Below, piece by piece: positions 17,416-26,370 of a DNA stretch of 64,000 nucleotides. Origin of the DNA: JBLUOA01 sp048060095. Its GTDB lineage: Bacteria; Pseudomonadota; Alphaproteobacteria; Rhodobacterales; Rhodobacteraceae. The notes beneath the pieces are model-generated. The model was not told the DNA's origin. It was given only the letters and a program-made list of their open reading frames with translations, and did not search any database. The stretch covers positions 1 through 64,000 of the forward strand of contig NZ_JBLUOA010000002.1 in the NCBI RefSeq assembly GCF_048060095.1, read 5' to 3'. How positions within the stretch are numbered: position 1 is the first letter of the stretch; every line of letters begins with the position of its first letter. The translations under genes were made by a program, and so were the position numbers.

Positions 17416-18795
17416 ATGACGAGCAATAATCCGCGAGATGACGGCCAAGCCTCGACCCTGCCGGTTTTTCCGTGGTCGATGCGGCTTCGCTTCGTATACG
17501 TCCTCTATCAAGTGCTACTGCACCTCGCGCTTCCTGCTCTGTTGCTTTTGCTGCTGATCAGATCAAAGCGCGAACCGTTATATCGCGCCAACCTTGCCCA
17601 ACGCTTCGGCCGGGTGCGCCCGTTGACCGAAGGCCGCGTTCTGGTCTTTGCCGCATCGCTTGGCGAAACCCGCGCAGCGAGTCTTGTTGTGAAGGGTCTG
17701 CTTGATGAGGGTGTCAATATCCTGCTGACCCACAGCTCCCCCGCTGGGCTTCATGCCGGGCGGGCGCTGTTCGCGGATGACATTGCGTCTGGCCGCGTCG
17801 TGCAAAGCTATATTCCCGGTGATTTTTTCTGGGCCGTGCGCCGTTTCCTGCGCGATCACCGCCCGAGCCTTGGTGTGGTGGTTGAGGCAGAGCTTTGGCC
17901 CGGCCTGATGGCTGAGGCGGCGCAACGTAAGATTCCGATGGTCCAGATCAACGGAAATTACACCGAACGCGCCTTTGTCCGCGATACCGGGCCCTTTGGC
18001 CTGATGCGCGGGACGTTTTGGAAATTCTACAGCCGCATCATCACCAAGTCCGAAGAACGGGCCGACAGGTATCGTCGCGCCGGGGTCGATCCGGCCCGCA
18101 TTTCAGTCGTTGGTGAGTTGAAGTTCGACCTGCCCATTCGCGATGACATGCGATCCGCCGCCAAAGCGGCCGGATCGCAACTGGGCCAGCGGCGGACGCT
18201 TACAATCGCCTCTTCTATCGAAGCGGAAGAGGAGGAGTTGATTGCCTTTATCGACCAGCTTCGCGCCGAGGTCTCCCCCCCGCCGCTAATCCTCTGGGTG
18301 CCGCGCAGCCCGCAGCGGTTTGACGCAGTGTTTGATAGGTTGCGCGAACGGGGACTCAACTGCGGCCGACGTTCCGATGTTTTTGATGACTCCCTGCGCG
18401 GCGGAGAAATTGTCAAAGACATCGACGTGCTGATCGGCGACTCTCTCGGCGAGATGGATTTTTATTACGCCCTCGCAGATATCGTCTTTGTCGGCGCGAC
18501 GCTTGCGCCGATGGGTGGGCACAACATCATCGAACCGCTCGCCCTCGAACGCGCTGTGATTACGGGGCCGAGCCTATATGGCATCGCCTACCCCGCCTAT
18601 GACGCCATCGAGGCGGGCGCGTTGATTTCGGCCGACAACGCACAAGAACTGGCGACAATTGCCGCCGCACATTTCAACAACCCCGCACGTTATGAGGCGT
18701 TCCAAAGCCGAACCAAAGGGTTCAACGATCAGCACAAAGGCGCAAGCGACCGGACCGTTGCGCTGCTTATGCCATATCTCGGGGGTGAGCGATGA
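17416..18795 (+). CDS. Kdo-transferase-like glycosyltransferase (GT30, WaaA/KdtA family)
   Basis: The 460-residue protein has an N-terminal membrane anchor (about residues 22-48) followed by the Glycos_transf_N domain (LAQRFGRVRP, FAASLGETRAA, VEAELWPGL) and a C-terminal GT-B half ending with GGHNIIEPLA. WaaA transfers Kdo from CMP-Kdo to lipid A at the inner membrane. Here the gene overlaps pseG by four bases and heads a nonulosonic-acid locus rather than an lpxK cluster, so it may use a CMP-linked nonulosonic acid instead. ATG 17416 has a GGG-type ribosome binding site; ATG 17479 is an alternative that begins just before the anchor. Confidence 0.82.
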   Translation: MTSNNPRDDGQASTLPVFPWSMRLRFVYVLYQVLLHLALPALLLLLLIRSKREPLYRANLAQRFGRVRPLTEGRVLVFAASLGETRAASLVVKGLLDEGVNILLTHSSPAGLHAGRALFADDIASGRVVQSYIPGDFFWAVRRFLRDHRPSLGVVVEAELWPGLMAEAAQRKIPMVQINGNYTERAFVRDTGPFGLMRGTFWKFYSRIITKSEERADRYRRAGVDPARISVVGELKFDLPIRDDMRSAAKAAGSQLGQRRTLTIASSIEAEEEELIAFIDQLRAEVSPPPLILWVPRSPQRFDAVFDRLRERGLNCGRRSDVFDDSLRGGEIVKDIDVLIGDSLGEMDFYYALADIVFVGATLAPMGGHNIIEPLALERAVITGPSLYGIAYPAYDAIEAGALISADNAQELATIAAAHFNNPARYEAFQSRTKGFNDQHKGASDRTVALLMPYLGGER

Positions 18796-19838
18796 CCACC
18801 CCCGTTTTTGCCCTTCGCTATGACGTTTCGCCCGCAATCGGGCTTGGCCATCTTCGGCGGGCCTTCGCCTTGTCGGAGGAGCTTCACCACCGCGGCATAC
18901 GCCATCTGCACGCGGTCACGCCCGAAGGGGCCAACGTTCTTGAGGCGGAGGGGTTTTCGACACCCGACACCATTGTTGTCGATGGCCAACGCGCGGATTG
19001 GATCAACGCAAATAGCAGCATCACCCACGTTCTGACCGACATCTGCCGCGCCGGAAACGGCGAGGCCGCCGCGCAGGAAATCGGCAACCTATCCAAATCC
19101 CCGGCGGTTGTCGGGGTCATCGACAGTATGCCCCCGGATCACTACGCCGGAACGGACACCCCGTCGCCCGATTTGCTGTTTACTCCTTACCTCAACGCAG
19201 ATCGCTTCCATTCCACGCCCAACGCCGCGAATTGGCGCCACGGACCGAAATATGCCGTCATTTCAAGGGAATACGCAGCAATAGATTCAGGCAATGGCTG
19301 GACCGCTGGCCGCGTCCTCGTGACCTGTGGAGGTGCGGACCCGGACGAACTGTCGGTCAAGATTGCGCAGCAGTTGGCACAAGCAGACATCCCCGCCGAT
19401 ATTGTGGTCGGGCCGTTGTTTTCGGCTACGATCCGCGATGATCTAACGACGCTCGCGGCGGAGAATCCGAACTGGGCCTTGCATCACGCGCCGAAAAGCC
19501 TTGCCCATCTGATCGGTGGTGCTGCGTTCGTCGTCGGGCGTCTTGGCCTGACCCGCTACGAAGCCGCCGCCTTGGGGCGCAGCGGGCTTTATCTTTCGGC
19601 AGGAACAGCCTACCGCGCCTATCTTGAGGGGTTCGAAGCCGCGGGGCTTGCCCGGATATTTTTTGATGGCGACACAAACGGCACCGAACGCTTTCTGGCT
19701 GAAATCGCCGCCCTGAAAGACCCAGCAACCCGCAAGTCCCTTTTCCGCCCGAACCGGGCCGCGATGCAGGTGGTTGATGGCAATGGGGCCGCGAATATGA
19801 TTGAAGAGATGTTGAACCAAGACCGGAATGCACGCTGA
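18792..19838 (+). CDS. pseG: PseG-like UDP-sugar hydrolase
   Basis: The 348-residue protein has the PseG/MurG-like N-terminus (RYDVSPAIGLGHLRRAFAL at about residues 9-27) and a C-terminal GGADPDE-type nucleotide-sugar loop. PseG removes UDP from UDP-2,4-diacetamido-2,4,6-trideoxy-altrose in pseudaminic acid synthesis. Its ATGA overlap with the glycosyltransferase gene and one-base overlap with pseI show an operon. The two downstream genes and the convergent pseF-C-B set support the assignment. The exact isomer (pseudaminic versus related nonulosonate) cannot be read from sequence. Confidence 0.82.
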   Translation: MTTPVFALRYDVSPAIGLGHLRRAFALSEELHHRGIRHLHAVTPEGANVLEAEGFSTPDTIVVDGQRADWINANSSITHVLTDICRAGNGEAAAQEIGNLSKSPAVVGVIDSMPPDHYAGTDTPSPDLLFTPYLNADRFHSTPNAANWRHGPKYAVISREYAAIDSGNGWTAGRVLVTCGGADPDELSVKIAQQLAQADIPADIVVGPLFSATIRDDLTTLAAENPNWALHHAPKSLAHLIGGAAFVVGRLGLTRYEAAALGRSGLYLSAGTAYRAYLEGFEAAGLARIFFDGDTNGTERFLAEIAALKDPATRKSLFRPNRAAMQVVDGNGAANMIEEMLNQDRNAR

Positions 19839-20884
19839 TGACGCTAAACATCGAAGGCAAAGCCATCGGGCGGGATAAAAAGCCCCTGCTGATCGCTGAG
19901 GTCAGCGCAAATCACGACCGCGATTTGGACCAGGCGCTTGCCCTCGTCGATATCGCGGCTGAGGCGGGCTGGGATTGTCTGAAACTTCAGACCTACGACG
20001 CGGATTCGCTGACGATCCCCAGCAACCACCCGTCGATGAAAGTCGATCCAGTCTGGGGTAAGGAAAACCTTTACGAACTCTACCAATCCGCCGGAATGCC
20101 GATGGAGTTTCACGAACCCCTCTTTGCCAAGGCACGCGATCTGGGGCTATTGCCGTTCACCTCGATCTACGACCCGCGCGATCTCGATTTCATCGAAAAG
20201 CTCGGCTGTGAAATCTACAAGGTCGCGTCGTTCGAAATGACCTATGACGATCTGCTTGAGGCGGTGGCGTCGACCAAGAAACCGCTGATCCTGTCGACCG
20301 GCATGGCGAACCTCGCCGAAATAGATCACGCGCTTGAGGTGCTCGACAAGGCCGGATCGGGGGAGGTCGTGCTGCTGCATTGCTGTTCCAGCTACCCTGC
20401 CCCGATTGACCAGATAAACCTGAACGCAATGGTCACGATGGGCCAGCGCTATGATCGCATGGTCGGATTTTCCGACCACACGATCGGGTCAATCGGCCCG
20501 TTGACCGCCGCCGCAATGGGGGCCGTCGCGATTGAAAAGCACTACACGAACGATCCGACGCGGGAAGGGCCGGATCACCGGTTCTCGGCAACGCCCGAGA
20601 TCATGAAAGACATCGCCGACGGTGTCCGCGATATCCACGCCCTCAAGGGAAGCGCGGAAAAGCAGACGACCGAGGCGGAGCAGACCTCCAAGGCGCTTGG
20701 CCGCCGCTCTGCGTTTGCAATTCGGGATCTGGCGGCGGGTCACACGATCACGCCGGACGATTTCCGATTTGTCCGGCCCGGCGCCGGCATTCCGCCGAAC
20801 GACCGGGGTGGTGTCGTCGGGCGCACCCTTGCGCGATCCGTCTCGAAAGGGTCGCCCATCACCAGCGAAGATATTGCACCGTGA
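19838..20884 (+). CDS. pseI: Pseudaminic acid synthase (NeuB family)
   Basis: This 348-residue enzyme has the NeuB aldolase-type barrel (LLIAEVSANHDRDLDQAL near the start, KLQTYDADSLTI, LSTGMANLAEI, GFSDHTIG, EKHYTNDPTREGPDHRFS) and a C-terminal SAF antifreeze-like domain (about residues 285-345). The family condenses phosphoenolpyruvate with a six-carbon amino sugar to give a nonulosonic acid. The neighbours pseG, pseF, pseC and pseB favour the pseudaminic branch over sialic acid. It shares the A of its ATG with the end of pseG and overlaps the wbqC-like gene. Confidence 0.88.
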   Translation: MTLNIEGKAIGRDKKPLLIAEVSANHDRDLDQALALVDIAAEAGWDCLKLQTYDADSLTIPSNHPSMKVDPVWGKENLYELYQSAGMPMEFHEPLFAKARDLGLLPFTSIYDPRDLDFIEKLGCEIYKVASFEMTYDDLLEAVASTKKPLILSTGMANLAEIDHALEVLDKAGSGEVVLLHCCSSYPAPIDQINLNAMVTMGQRYDRMVGFSDHTIGSIGPLTAAAMGAVAIEKHYTNDPTREGPDHRFSATPEIMKDIADGVRDIHALKGSAEKQTTEAEQTSKALGRRSAFAIRDLAAGHTITPDDFRFVRPGAGIPPNDRGGVVGRTLARSVSKGSPITSEDIAP

Positions 20885-21612
20885 CCACTGTCGCCATCAT
20901 GCAACCGACCTTCCTGCCGTGGCTTGGATATTTCGCGCTGTTGGATAGCGTCGATCACTTCGTGTTTCTCGACGATGTGCAATTGTCAAAGCAAAGCTGG
21001 CAAACCCGCAACCGGATCAAGGGGCCTAACGGGCCGATCATGCTGTCCCTAGGCGTTGCGCGCAAACCGTCGAAACCGCTGATCTGCGAGGCGAAGCTGG
21101 CCGAAACCGGGTTTGAGGTGGCCCTGCTCAAGACCGTCACCGCCAATCTTGGCCGCGCGCCGCATTTCGATGTGGTCGAGGATATCTTGAAGCGGTCGTT
21201 TGAGACATCCGGCGCAACCGTCGCATCGCTTAACATCGCGATCATCGACAAAATTGCCGAGGTGTCGGGAATATCGACCCCACGCTACCGATCCTCGGAT
21301 ATGAAGGTGCAAAGCACCGGAACGCGATCCGGTCGGTTGATTGAGATATGCGAGTATTTTAACGCGGATACCTATTTGTCGCCCGTCGGCGCCCACGACT
21401 ATCTGACAGAGGAAGGTGAATTCGCCAACGGCGCAACCGCGCTCTGCTTCTTGAATTACGACCATCCACCCCATCCGCAGCTTTTCGGCGCGTTTGAAAG
21501 CCACATGGCGGCGATCGACGCGTTGGCGCATGTCGGCCCGGACGCATTTCTTGACCTCGTCCGATCCGGCATCAAACCAGCCCTGTCTGCAGATGAGGTC
21601 GCAACCTCATGA
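20881..21612 (+). CDS. WbqC-like family protein
   Basis: The 243-residue protein opens with the WbqC signature: VAIMQPTFLPWLGYFALLD, FLDDVQLSKQSWQTRNRIK. WbqC proteins occur in O-antigen and amino-sugar gene clusters; their reaction is not settled. It starts at a GTG that overlaps the pseI stop by four bases. Because the locus lacks a pseH-type acetyltransferase, a role in acylating the sugar is an attractive guess, but nothing in the sequence proves it. Confidence 0.82.
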   Translation: MTTVAIMQPTFLPWLGYFALLDSVDHFVFLDDVQLSKQSWQTRNRIKGPNGPIMLSLGVARKPSKPLICEAKLAETGFEVALLKTVTANLGRAPHFDVVEDILKRSFETSGATVASLNIAIIDKIAEVSGISTPRYRSSDMKVQSTGTRSGRLIEICEYFNADTYLSPVGAHDYLTEEGEFANGATALCFLNYDHPPHPQLFGAFESHMAAIDALAHVGPDAFLDLVRSGIKPALSADEVATS

Positions 21613-21645
21613 TCCTCACCAAGACCACGCCAAAGGACGCCCCCG

Positions 21646-22278
21646 ATGTCGAATGATGAATTGATCCGGCACTATCAGTCCCTGCTTGAAAAACATGGGC
21701 CCGGCTCTCACGCGGTGCAGTATGCTGACCCCGAAAGCCATGAGGCGCGGTTCAAGGTGCTCCAGCAGGTTGCGACGCCGTTGACCTCGGTTCTGGATGT
21801 CGGATGCGGGCTGGCGCATTTCTATCACTTCCTGAAGGGTCAGGGATTTACTAATCGCTATCACGGCGTCGATATCGTGCCGGAGTTTGTCGACCTCGCC
21901 AATCAATCAATGGCCGATGACGACGGCGCGCAGGCATCGCTGATGCACGCGGCGGATGAACTGCCCTCGGGGTATGACTACGCAGTGCTGTCCGGCGTGT
22001 TCAACAACAGGATGGACGACAACAAGGCGTTCATGGAAAACACCCTTCGTCGCATGTTCGACGCGGCTGACGTTGGGATCGCGTTCAATGCCATGTCGAC
22101 CTATGTCGATTACTTTGACGACGGCCTATACTACGTTGATCCGATGGAAGTTTTTGCGTTTTGCAAAACGGAACTCGGCGGTCATCCAGTCCTACGGCAT
22201 GACTATGCGATCCGCGAAGGCGGGTTCCCATTTGAGTTCGCGATGTATGTTTATAAATCACCCACTTCTGTCGAATAG
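21646..22278 (+). CDS. Class I SAM-dependent methyltransferase
   Basis: The 210-residue protein has motif I VLDVGCGLAHFYHFL at about residues 46-60 and the acidic end of strand 2 (GVDIVPEFVDLA) about 25 residues later. AAAGGACG precedes the ATG. It is the last gene of the rightward half of the locus and ends ten bases from the convergent pseF stop. It may methylate the nonulosonic acid or the glycan carrying it; this is inferred from position. Confidence 0.75.
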   Translation: MSNDELIRHYQSLLEKHGPGSHAVQYADPESHEARFKVLQQVATPLTSVLDVGCGLAHFYHFLKGQGFTNRYHGVDIVPEFVDLANQSMADDDGAQASLMHAADELPSGYDYAVLSGVFNNRMDDNKAFMENTLRRMFDAADVGIAFNAMSTYVDYFDDGLYYVDPMEVFAFCKTELGGHPVLRHDYAIREGGFPFEFAMYVYKSPTSVE

Positions 22279-22287
22279 AAGCAGGTC

Positions 22288-22974
22288 TTAGTCGGCCAAT
22301 CCCAAGGCGCGGAACATCGCTTCGGCCTGTTCCCAATCTTCCGGCGTGTCGATGTCCTGTACTCGCGAGCGCGGCAACACGAGCGGCTTGGTTCCCTCTC
22401 CAAATGGCGGAACGGCGTCGCGCCACGCATTGGTCTTGCCCCAGTAGAATTGCCCGGCGTCGTGATAGGCTTCTTCAAGGTCTTGCGACCGCGTTTTGTA
22501 TTGGTCGGGGTCGAACATCGCCAAACGACCATTCGGCGTCAATTTGACTGCCCGCTGGATCGGAAAAGCGAAACTGGTAACGGGGATCACATAATCGGCG
22601 TCGGTCAGTAGATCGGCGGCGTCGCTAATATCCTCCGCCCGAACGAAGGGGGCGGTCGCGTAGAGACAGCACAGGGCATTGGGCGCCCCACCTTCCGCCT
22701 CCAACCACTCGATCGCGTGGTGGATCACGGCCTGCGTGGTCGCGAAGTCGTTTGCGAGTTCATCGGGCCGCATGAACGGCACTTCGGCCCCAAAGGTTTT
22801 GGCGACATCAGCGATCTCTGCGTCGTCGGTTGAGATGATGATGCGGTCAAAACAGCCGGCCCGGCGTGCGGCTTCAATCGACCACCCGATCATAGGTTTG
22901 CCGCAGAAGTCTTTGATATTCTTGCGTGGAATCCGTTTTGACCCACCACGGGCCGGGATCAAGCAAATGCTCAT
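22288..22974 (-). CDS. pseF: Pseudaminic acid cytidylyltransferase
   Basis: The 228-residue enzyme begins with the CMP-sugar synthetase motif LIPARGGSKRIPRKNIK and ends with DIDTPEDWEQAE. It activates the nonulosonic acid with CTP for transfer. It overlaps the pseC stop by four bases. The length and the FPIQRAV segment match PseF rather than the longer NeuA proteins. Confidence 0.87.
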   Translation of the reverse strand: MSICLIPARGGSKRIPRKNIKDFCGKPMIGWSIEAARRAGCFDRIIISTDDAEIADVAKTFGAEVPFMRPDELANDFATTQAVIHHAIEWLEAEGGAPNALCCLYATAPFVRAEDISDAADLLTDADYVIPVTSFAFPIQRAVKLTPNGRLAMFDPDQYKTRSQDLEEAYHDAGQFYWGKTNAWRDAVPPFGEGTKPLVLPRSRVQDIDTPEDWEQAEAMFRALGLAD

Positions 22975-24116
22975 GCCAGCGCCTTTTCAATCGCCCCGAC
23001 GACCGCTGCAAAATCATTGTCAGACAGACCGGGATAAAGCGGGATCGAAATCGTCTGAGAATAATAAGCCTCCGCCGCCGGAAACATCCCTTCGCGAAAG
23101 CCGAGCGCTTTGTAATAAGGCTGCAAATGGACCGGGATGTAGTGGACGTTGACGCCAATGCCGTCGCCGCGCAGCGCCTCAAACACCGCGCGCCGCTTTT
23201 CGGCGTCAACGCGGATGACGTAAAGGTGGAACGCCGACAGCGCGTCGGCCAGCCGTCCCGGACGTTTCAGCGGCAAATTTCCCAGCGCCGCATCATAGCG
23301 TTCGGCCAGTTGGTTGCGGCGATCAACGTATTCCGACAAACGATCCATCTGCGCGACGCCCAGCGCGGCCTGAAGTTCGGTCATGCGGTAGTTCAGACCA
23401 AGTTCGATCTGCTGGTAATACCAAGGTCCGTGGCTATCGCTGACCATCAGGTCGGGTTCGCGTGTGACACCGTGCGAGCGAAAGAGGTTCATCCGCTCCG
23501 CGAACGTGTCGTCATTCGTTGTGGCAACGCCGCCCTCGGCGGTTGTTACGATTTTGACCGGGTGAAAGCTGAACACCGCGATATCGGAATGCACGCAGGC
23601 ACCGACCGGCTGGTTCTGGAATTGGCCGCCAATCGCGTGGCTCGCATCTTCAATGACGCGGACACCGTAGCGTTTCGCAAGGTCGCCGATGGCCTCCATA
23701 TCGCAGGACTGTCCGCACATATGAACGGGCATCAGCACTTTCGGCAAACGCCCCGCCTTCTCAGCCGCGTCGAGCTTTCTCGCAAGCGCGTCGGCGCTCA
23801 TGTTGAAAGTCTCGGGGTCGATATCGACGAAATCAACCTCGGCACCGCACAGCAAGCCGACATTGGCGCTGGCAACAAAGGTGATGGGCGAAGTCCAAAG
23901 CAGATCGCCCTTCCCCAATTTAAGCGCCAGACATGCGATATGAAGCGCGGAAGTGGCCGAATTGACGGCAACCGCATGTTTTGCACCCGCGGCGGAGGCC
24001 ACAGCCCCCTCAAAAGCAGGCACCAGCGGCCCTTGCGTCAGGAAATCAGAAGTCAGGGCCGCGACAACGCTGTCGATATCCTCCTGCCGAATATCCTGAC
24101 GACCGTAGGGGATCAT
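22971..24116 (-). CDS. pseC: PseC-like sugar 4-aminotransferase (DegT/DnrJ/EryC1 family)
   Basis: The 381-residue PLP enzyme starts MIPYGRQDIRQEDI and has the DegT core: DASHAIGG (cofactor Asp) and SFHPVKIVTTAEGG, whose Lys binds PLP. It would aminate the 4-keto sugar made by PseB. The ATG at 24116 overlaps the pseB stop (ATGA), and a longer frame upstream only runs into pseB. The order B-C-F matches known pse operons. Confidence 0.88.
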   Translation of the reverse strand: MIPYGRQDIRQEDIDSVVAALTSDFLTQGPLVPAFEGAVASAAGAKHAVAVNSATSALHIACLALKLGKGDLLWTSPITFVASANVGLLCGAEVDFVDIDPETFNMSADALARKLDAAEKAGRLPKVLMPVHMCGQSCDMEAIGDLAKRYGVRVIEDASHAIGGQFQNQPVGACVHSDIAVFSFHPVKIVTTAEGGVATTNDDTFAERMNLFRSHGVTREPDLMVSDSHGPWYYQQIELGLNYRMTELQAALGVAQMDRLSEYVDRRNQLAERYDAALGNLPLKRPGRLADALSAFHLYVIRVDAEKRRAVFEALRGDGIGVNVHYIPVHLQPYYKALGFREGMFPAAEAYYSQTISIPLYPGLSDNDFAAVVGAIEKALA

Positions 24117-25111
24117 TCGCTGACCTGCTCCACCATTTTCAAGAAACCCTCTTCGGACAGCCAATCCGTGTTGTTGCCGGAGTGATATTCGAACCCCTGT
24201 TCGACCGGTTCACCTTTTTCGTCCAAGCGATTGACCGTGAAATCGGACGGGTGGCTGAACTGAATTGTCGGCATGATGACGTAGTGATCATGGAACTCCA
24301 ACGTCAGATGGCTGTCATCTGCAGGGCACATGATTTCGTGCAGTTTTTCGCCGGGGCGAATGCCGATCACCTTATGCGGCAGATCGGGCGCCAGCGCTTT
24401 GGCAAGGTCGACCATCTTCATCGAAGGGATCTTGGGAATGAAAATCTCTCCCCCCTGCATCCGGTGGAAGTTTTTCAAAACGAACTCAACCCCGTCGTCC
24501 AGCGTAATCATGAACCGGGTCATGTCGAGGTGAGTGATCGGGAGCTCTTTCGCACCGTCGGCGATCAACTTTTTGAAGAACGGCACGACCGATCCGCGCG
24601 ACCCGGCGACGTTGCCGTATCGCACAACCGAAAAGCGGGTCGGGCGCGGGCCGACCATGTTATTCGCAGCGACGAACAGCTTGTCAGAGGCCAGTTTCGT
24701 CGCGCCATAAAGGTTGACCGGGTTCGCAGCCTTGTCCGTCGACAGCGCGATGACCTTCTGCACCCCATTCGCCAGCGCTGCCTGAATGACATTCTGCGCG
24801 CCGTGGATGTTGGTCTTGATACACTCCATCGGGTTGTATTCTGCCGCGGGCACCTGTTTCAGTGCAGCAGCATGGATGACATAATCGACCCCATCCATCG
24901 CTTCCTTCATCCGCGATTCATCCCGCACGTCACCGATGAAATACCGCATTTCGGGCGCGTTGTAGGTCTGAGCCATCTCAAACTGCTTCAACTCATCGCG
25001 CGAGAAGATGATGACTTTCTTCGGGGAGTATTGGGCCAGAATATGATCCACATACTTCTTACCGAAAGAGCCTGTGCCGCCCGTAATCAGAATAGTCTTG
25101 TCGTTGAACAT
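24113..25111 (-). CDS. pseB: UDP-N-acetylglucosamine 4,6-dehydratase (inverting)
   Basis: The 332-residue SDR enzyme starts MFNDKTILITGG with the NAD-binding GGTGSFGKK, then HAAALKQVP, LSTDKAANPVNLYGATK (YxxxK) and RYGNVAGSRGSVVPFF, all typical of PseB/FlaA1. It makes the 4-keto-6-deoxy sugar that starts pseudaminic acid synthesis, inverting C5. An in-frame extension to 25360 lacks conserved content and covers the promoter shared with the divergent NUDIX gene, so I use the ATG at 25111. Confidence 0.88.
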   Translation of the reverse strand: MFNDKTILITGGTGSFGKKYVDHILAQYSPKKVIIFSRDELKQFEMAQTYNAPEMRYFIGDVRDESRMKEAMDGVDYVIHAAALKQVPAAEYNPMECIKTNIHGAQNVIQAALANGVQKVIALSTDKAANPVNLYGATKLASDKLFVAANNMVGPRPTRFSVVRYGNVAGSRGSVVPFFKKLIADGAKELPITHLDMTRFMITLDDGVEFVLKNFHRMQGGEIFIPKIPSMKMVDLAKALAPDLPHKVIGIRPGEKLHEIMCPADDSHLTLEFHDHYVIMPTIQFSHPSDFTVNRLDEKGEPVEQGFEYHSGNNTDWLSEEGFLKMVEQVSE

Positions 25112-25315
25112 TCGCCGAAACCTCTCATTCAGCCTGACGGCCTTGGCAACGATTACCCGCCTTGCGAGCGAACTTCCATCGCAAATTGGCCGCACGGCCA
25201 CTCTGCAACATTGCCAATTGCGGGCGAAAACAGATGGTCTATAGTCAAGAAAAACGAGTTGAGGCGGGCCGATTTCGTTTTTCTTTTGGCCTATACGGGT
25301 AGATTTGACGTGACG

Positions 25316-25786
25316 ATGGCAAGAACGACGCAAAGTCCGATAAGGCTGACGGCCGGTCAAAAACGCGGTGTCAGTAGCCAGTTTGGTGCGCTGTGTTACC
25401 GGATCAAGAACGGCAAAGTGCAGGTGCTATTGATCACGAGCCGGGGTGCCGGACGCTGGCTGATCCCGAAAGGGTGGCCGATGGACAATGCAACCCCCGT
25501 CGAAGCCGCCGCGCAGGAGGCGTTTGAGGAAGCAGGCGTTGAAGGCAAGGCGAGTTCCGTTTGTCTTGGCATTTATTCATACACCAAGGGGCTGGATGAT
25601 GAGGATACACTGCCCTGTATCGTTGCGATCTTTCCGTTGAAGGTGAAGCGCCTGCTGAAATCGTACCCCGAGGCCGACCAGCGCAAACGAAAATGGTTCA
25701 GCCGAAAGAAGGCCGCGGCGCGGGTCAGCGACCCGGAACTTGGGCAGATTATCCGCAGTTTTGACCCGACGAGGCTACCGAAATAA
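25316..25786 (+). CDS. NUDIX hydrolase
   Basis: The 156-residue protein has a NUDIX box in the form PKGWPMDNATPVEAAAQEAF followed by EEAGV, with Gln in place of the usual Arg of REUxEE. The short MYxPxGxxxW-like WLIPKGWPM segment and basic C-terminus resemble the diphosphoinositol-polyphosphate/Ap4A type common in Rhodobacterales. The ATG at 25316 (MARTTQSPIRL) fits related proteins; the open frame upstream is antisense to pseB and is not coding. Substrate unknown. Confidence 0.85.
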   Translation: MARTTQSPIRLTAGQKRGVSSQFGALCYRIKNGKVQVLLITSRGAGRWLIPKGWPMDNATPVEAAAQEAFEEAGVEGKASSVCLGIYSYTKGLDDEDTLPCIVAIFPLKVKRLLKSYPEADQRKRKWFSRKKAAARVSDPELGQIIRSFDPTRLPK

Positions 25787-25850
25787 CGCCTCTCCCGTTG
25801 ATTTCAGGTAAGATGCCATTAAGTCCAAATTATTCTTTGGGAATCGCGAA

Positions 25851-26285
25851 ATGATCCGCTACGCGCTAAAATGTGCAAACGATCACAGCTTTGAAAGCTG
25901 GTTTCAATCCGCAGAAGGGTTTGACAAACTTCAGGCGGCGGGAATGGTTGCGTGCCCTGATTGCGGGCATACCGATGTTTCAAAGGCGATCATGGCACCC
26001 CGCGTCACCCCCGGCCGGGACAAAGTCTCAGAACCCGGCACGGGCGCGCTGACCACCCCGGACGATGAAAAACAAGCCGCGCTGGCGAAATTGAAGGCTG
26101 AGATCGAGGCGAACTCCGAATATGTCGGCATGAATTTCGCAACCGAAGCCCGCGCGATCCACGACGGCGATGCGCCGACCCGCGCCATCTATGGCGAAGC
26201 CAAGCCGGAAGAGGCGAAATCCCTTATCGAAGACGGCGTGCCGGTCGCACCTCTGCCCTTCACCCCAAATCGCAAGACCAACTAG
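25851..26285 (+). CDS. DUF1178 family protein
   Basis: The 144-residue protein begins MIRYALKCANDHSFESWF and has a CPDCGH zinc-ribbon-like pair with the earlier CANDH, as in DUF1178. The family is widespread in alphaproteobacteria and has no assigned function. A small metal-binding protein is likely. It stands between the NUDIX and aspartokinase genes on the same strand. Confidence 0.85.
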   Translation: MIRYALKCANDHSFESWFQSAEGFDKLQAAGMVACPDCGHTDVSKAIMAPRVTPGRDKVSEPGTGALTTPDDEKQAALAKLKAEIEANSEYVGMNFATEARAIHDGDAPTRAIYGEAKPEEAKSLIEDGVPVAPLPFTPNRKTN

Positions 26286-26370
26286 CGCCTTCACAGTCGC
26301 CCCTATTGCCCTTGGCCCCATTCCCGCTTACAGACGCGGCTGATTGAATAACTGGGACATGGGCAGGTTG

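Noticed and set aside
22926..24185. 419-codon plus-strand frame antisense to pseC
   Set aside because: It is a mirror of pseC in a GC-rich frame, with no family resemblance.
23981..25315. Very long plus-strand open frame antisense to pseB and running into the NUDIX gene
   Set aside because: The protein is Arg/His-rich without domains, lies opposite a well-conserved gene, and only its last 156 residues (NUDIX) are real; the openness follows from GC-rich codon use.
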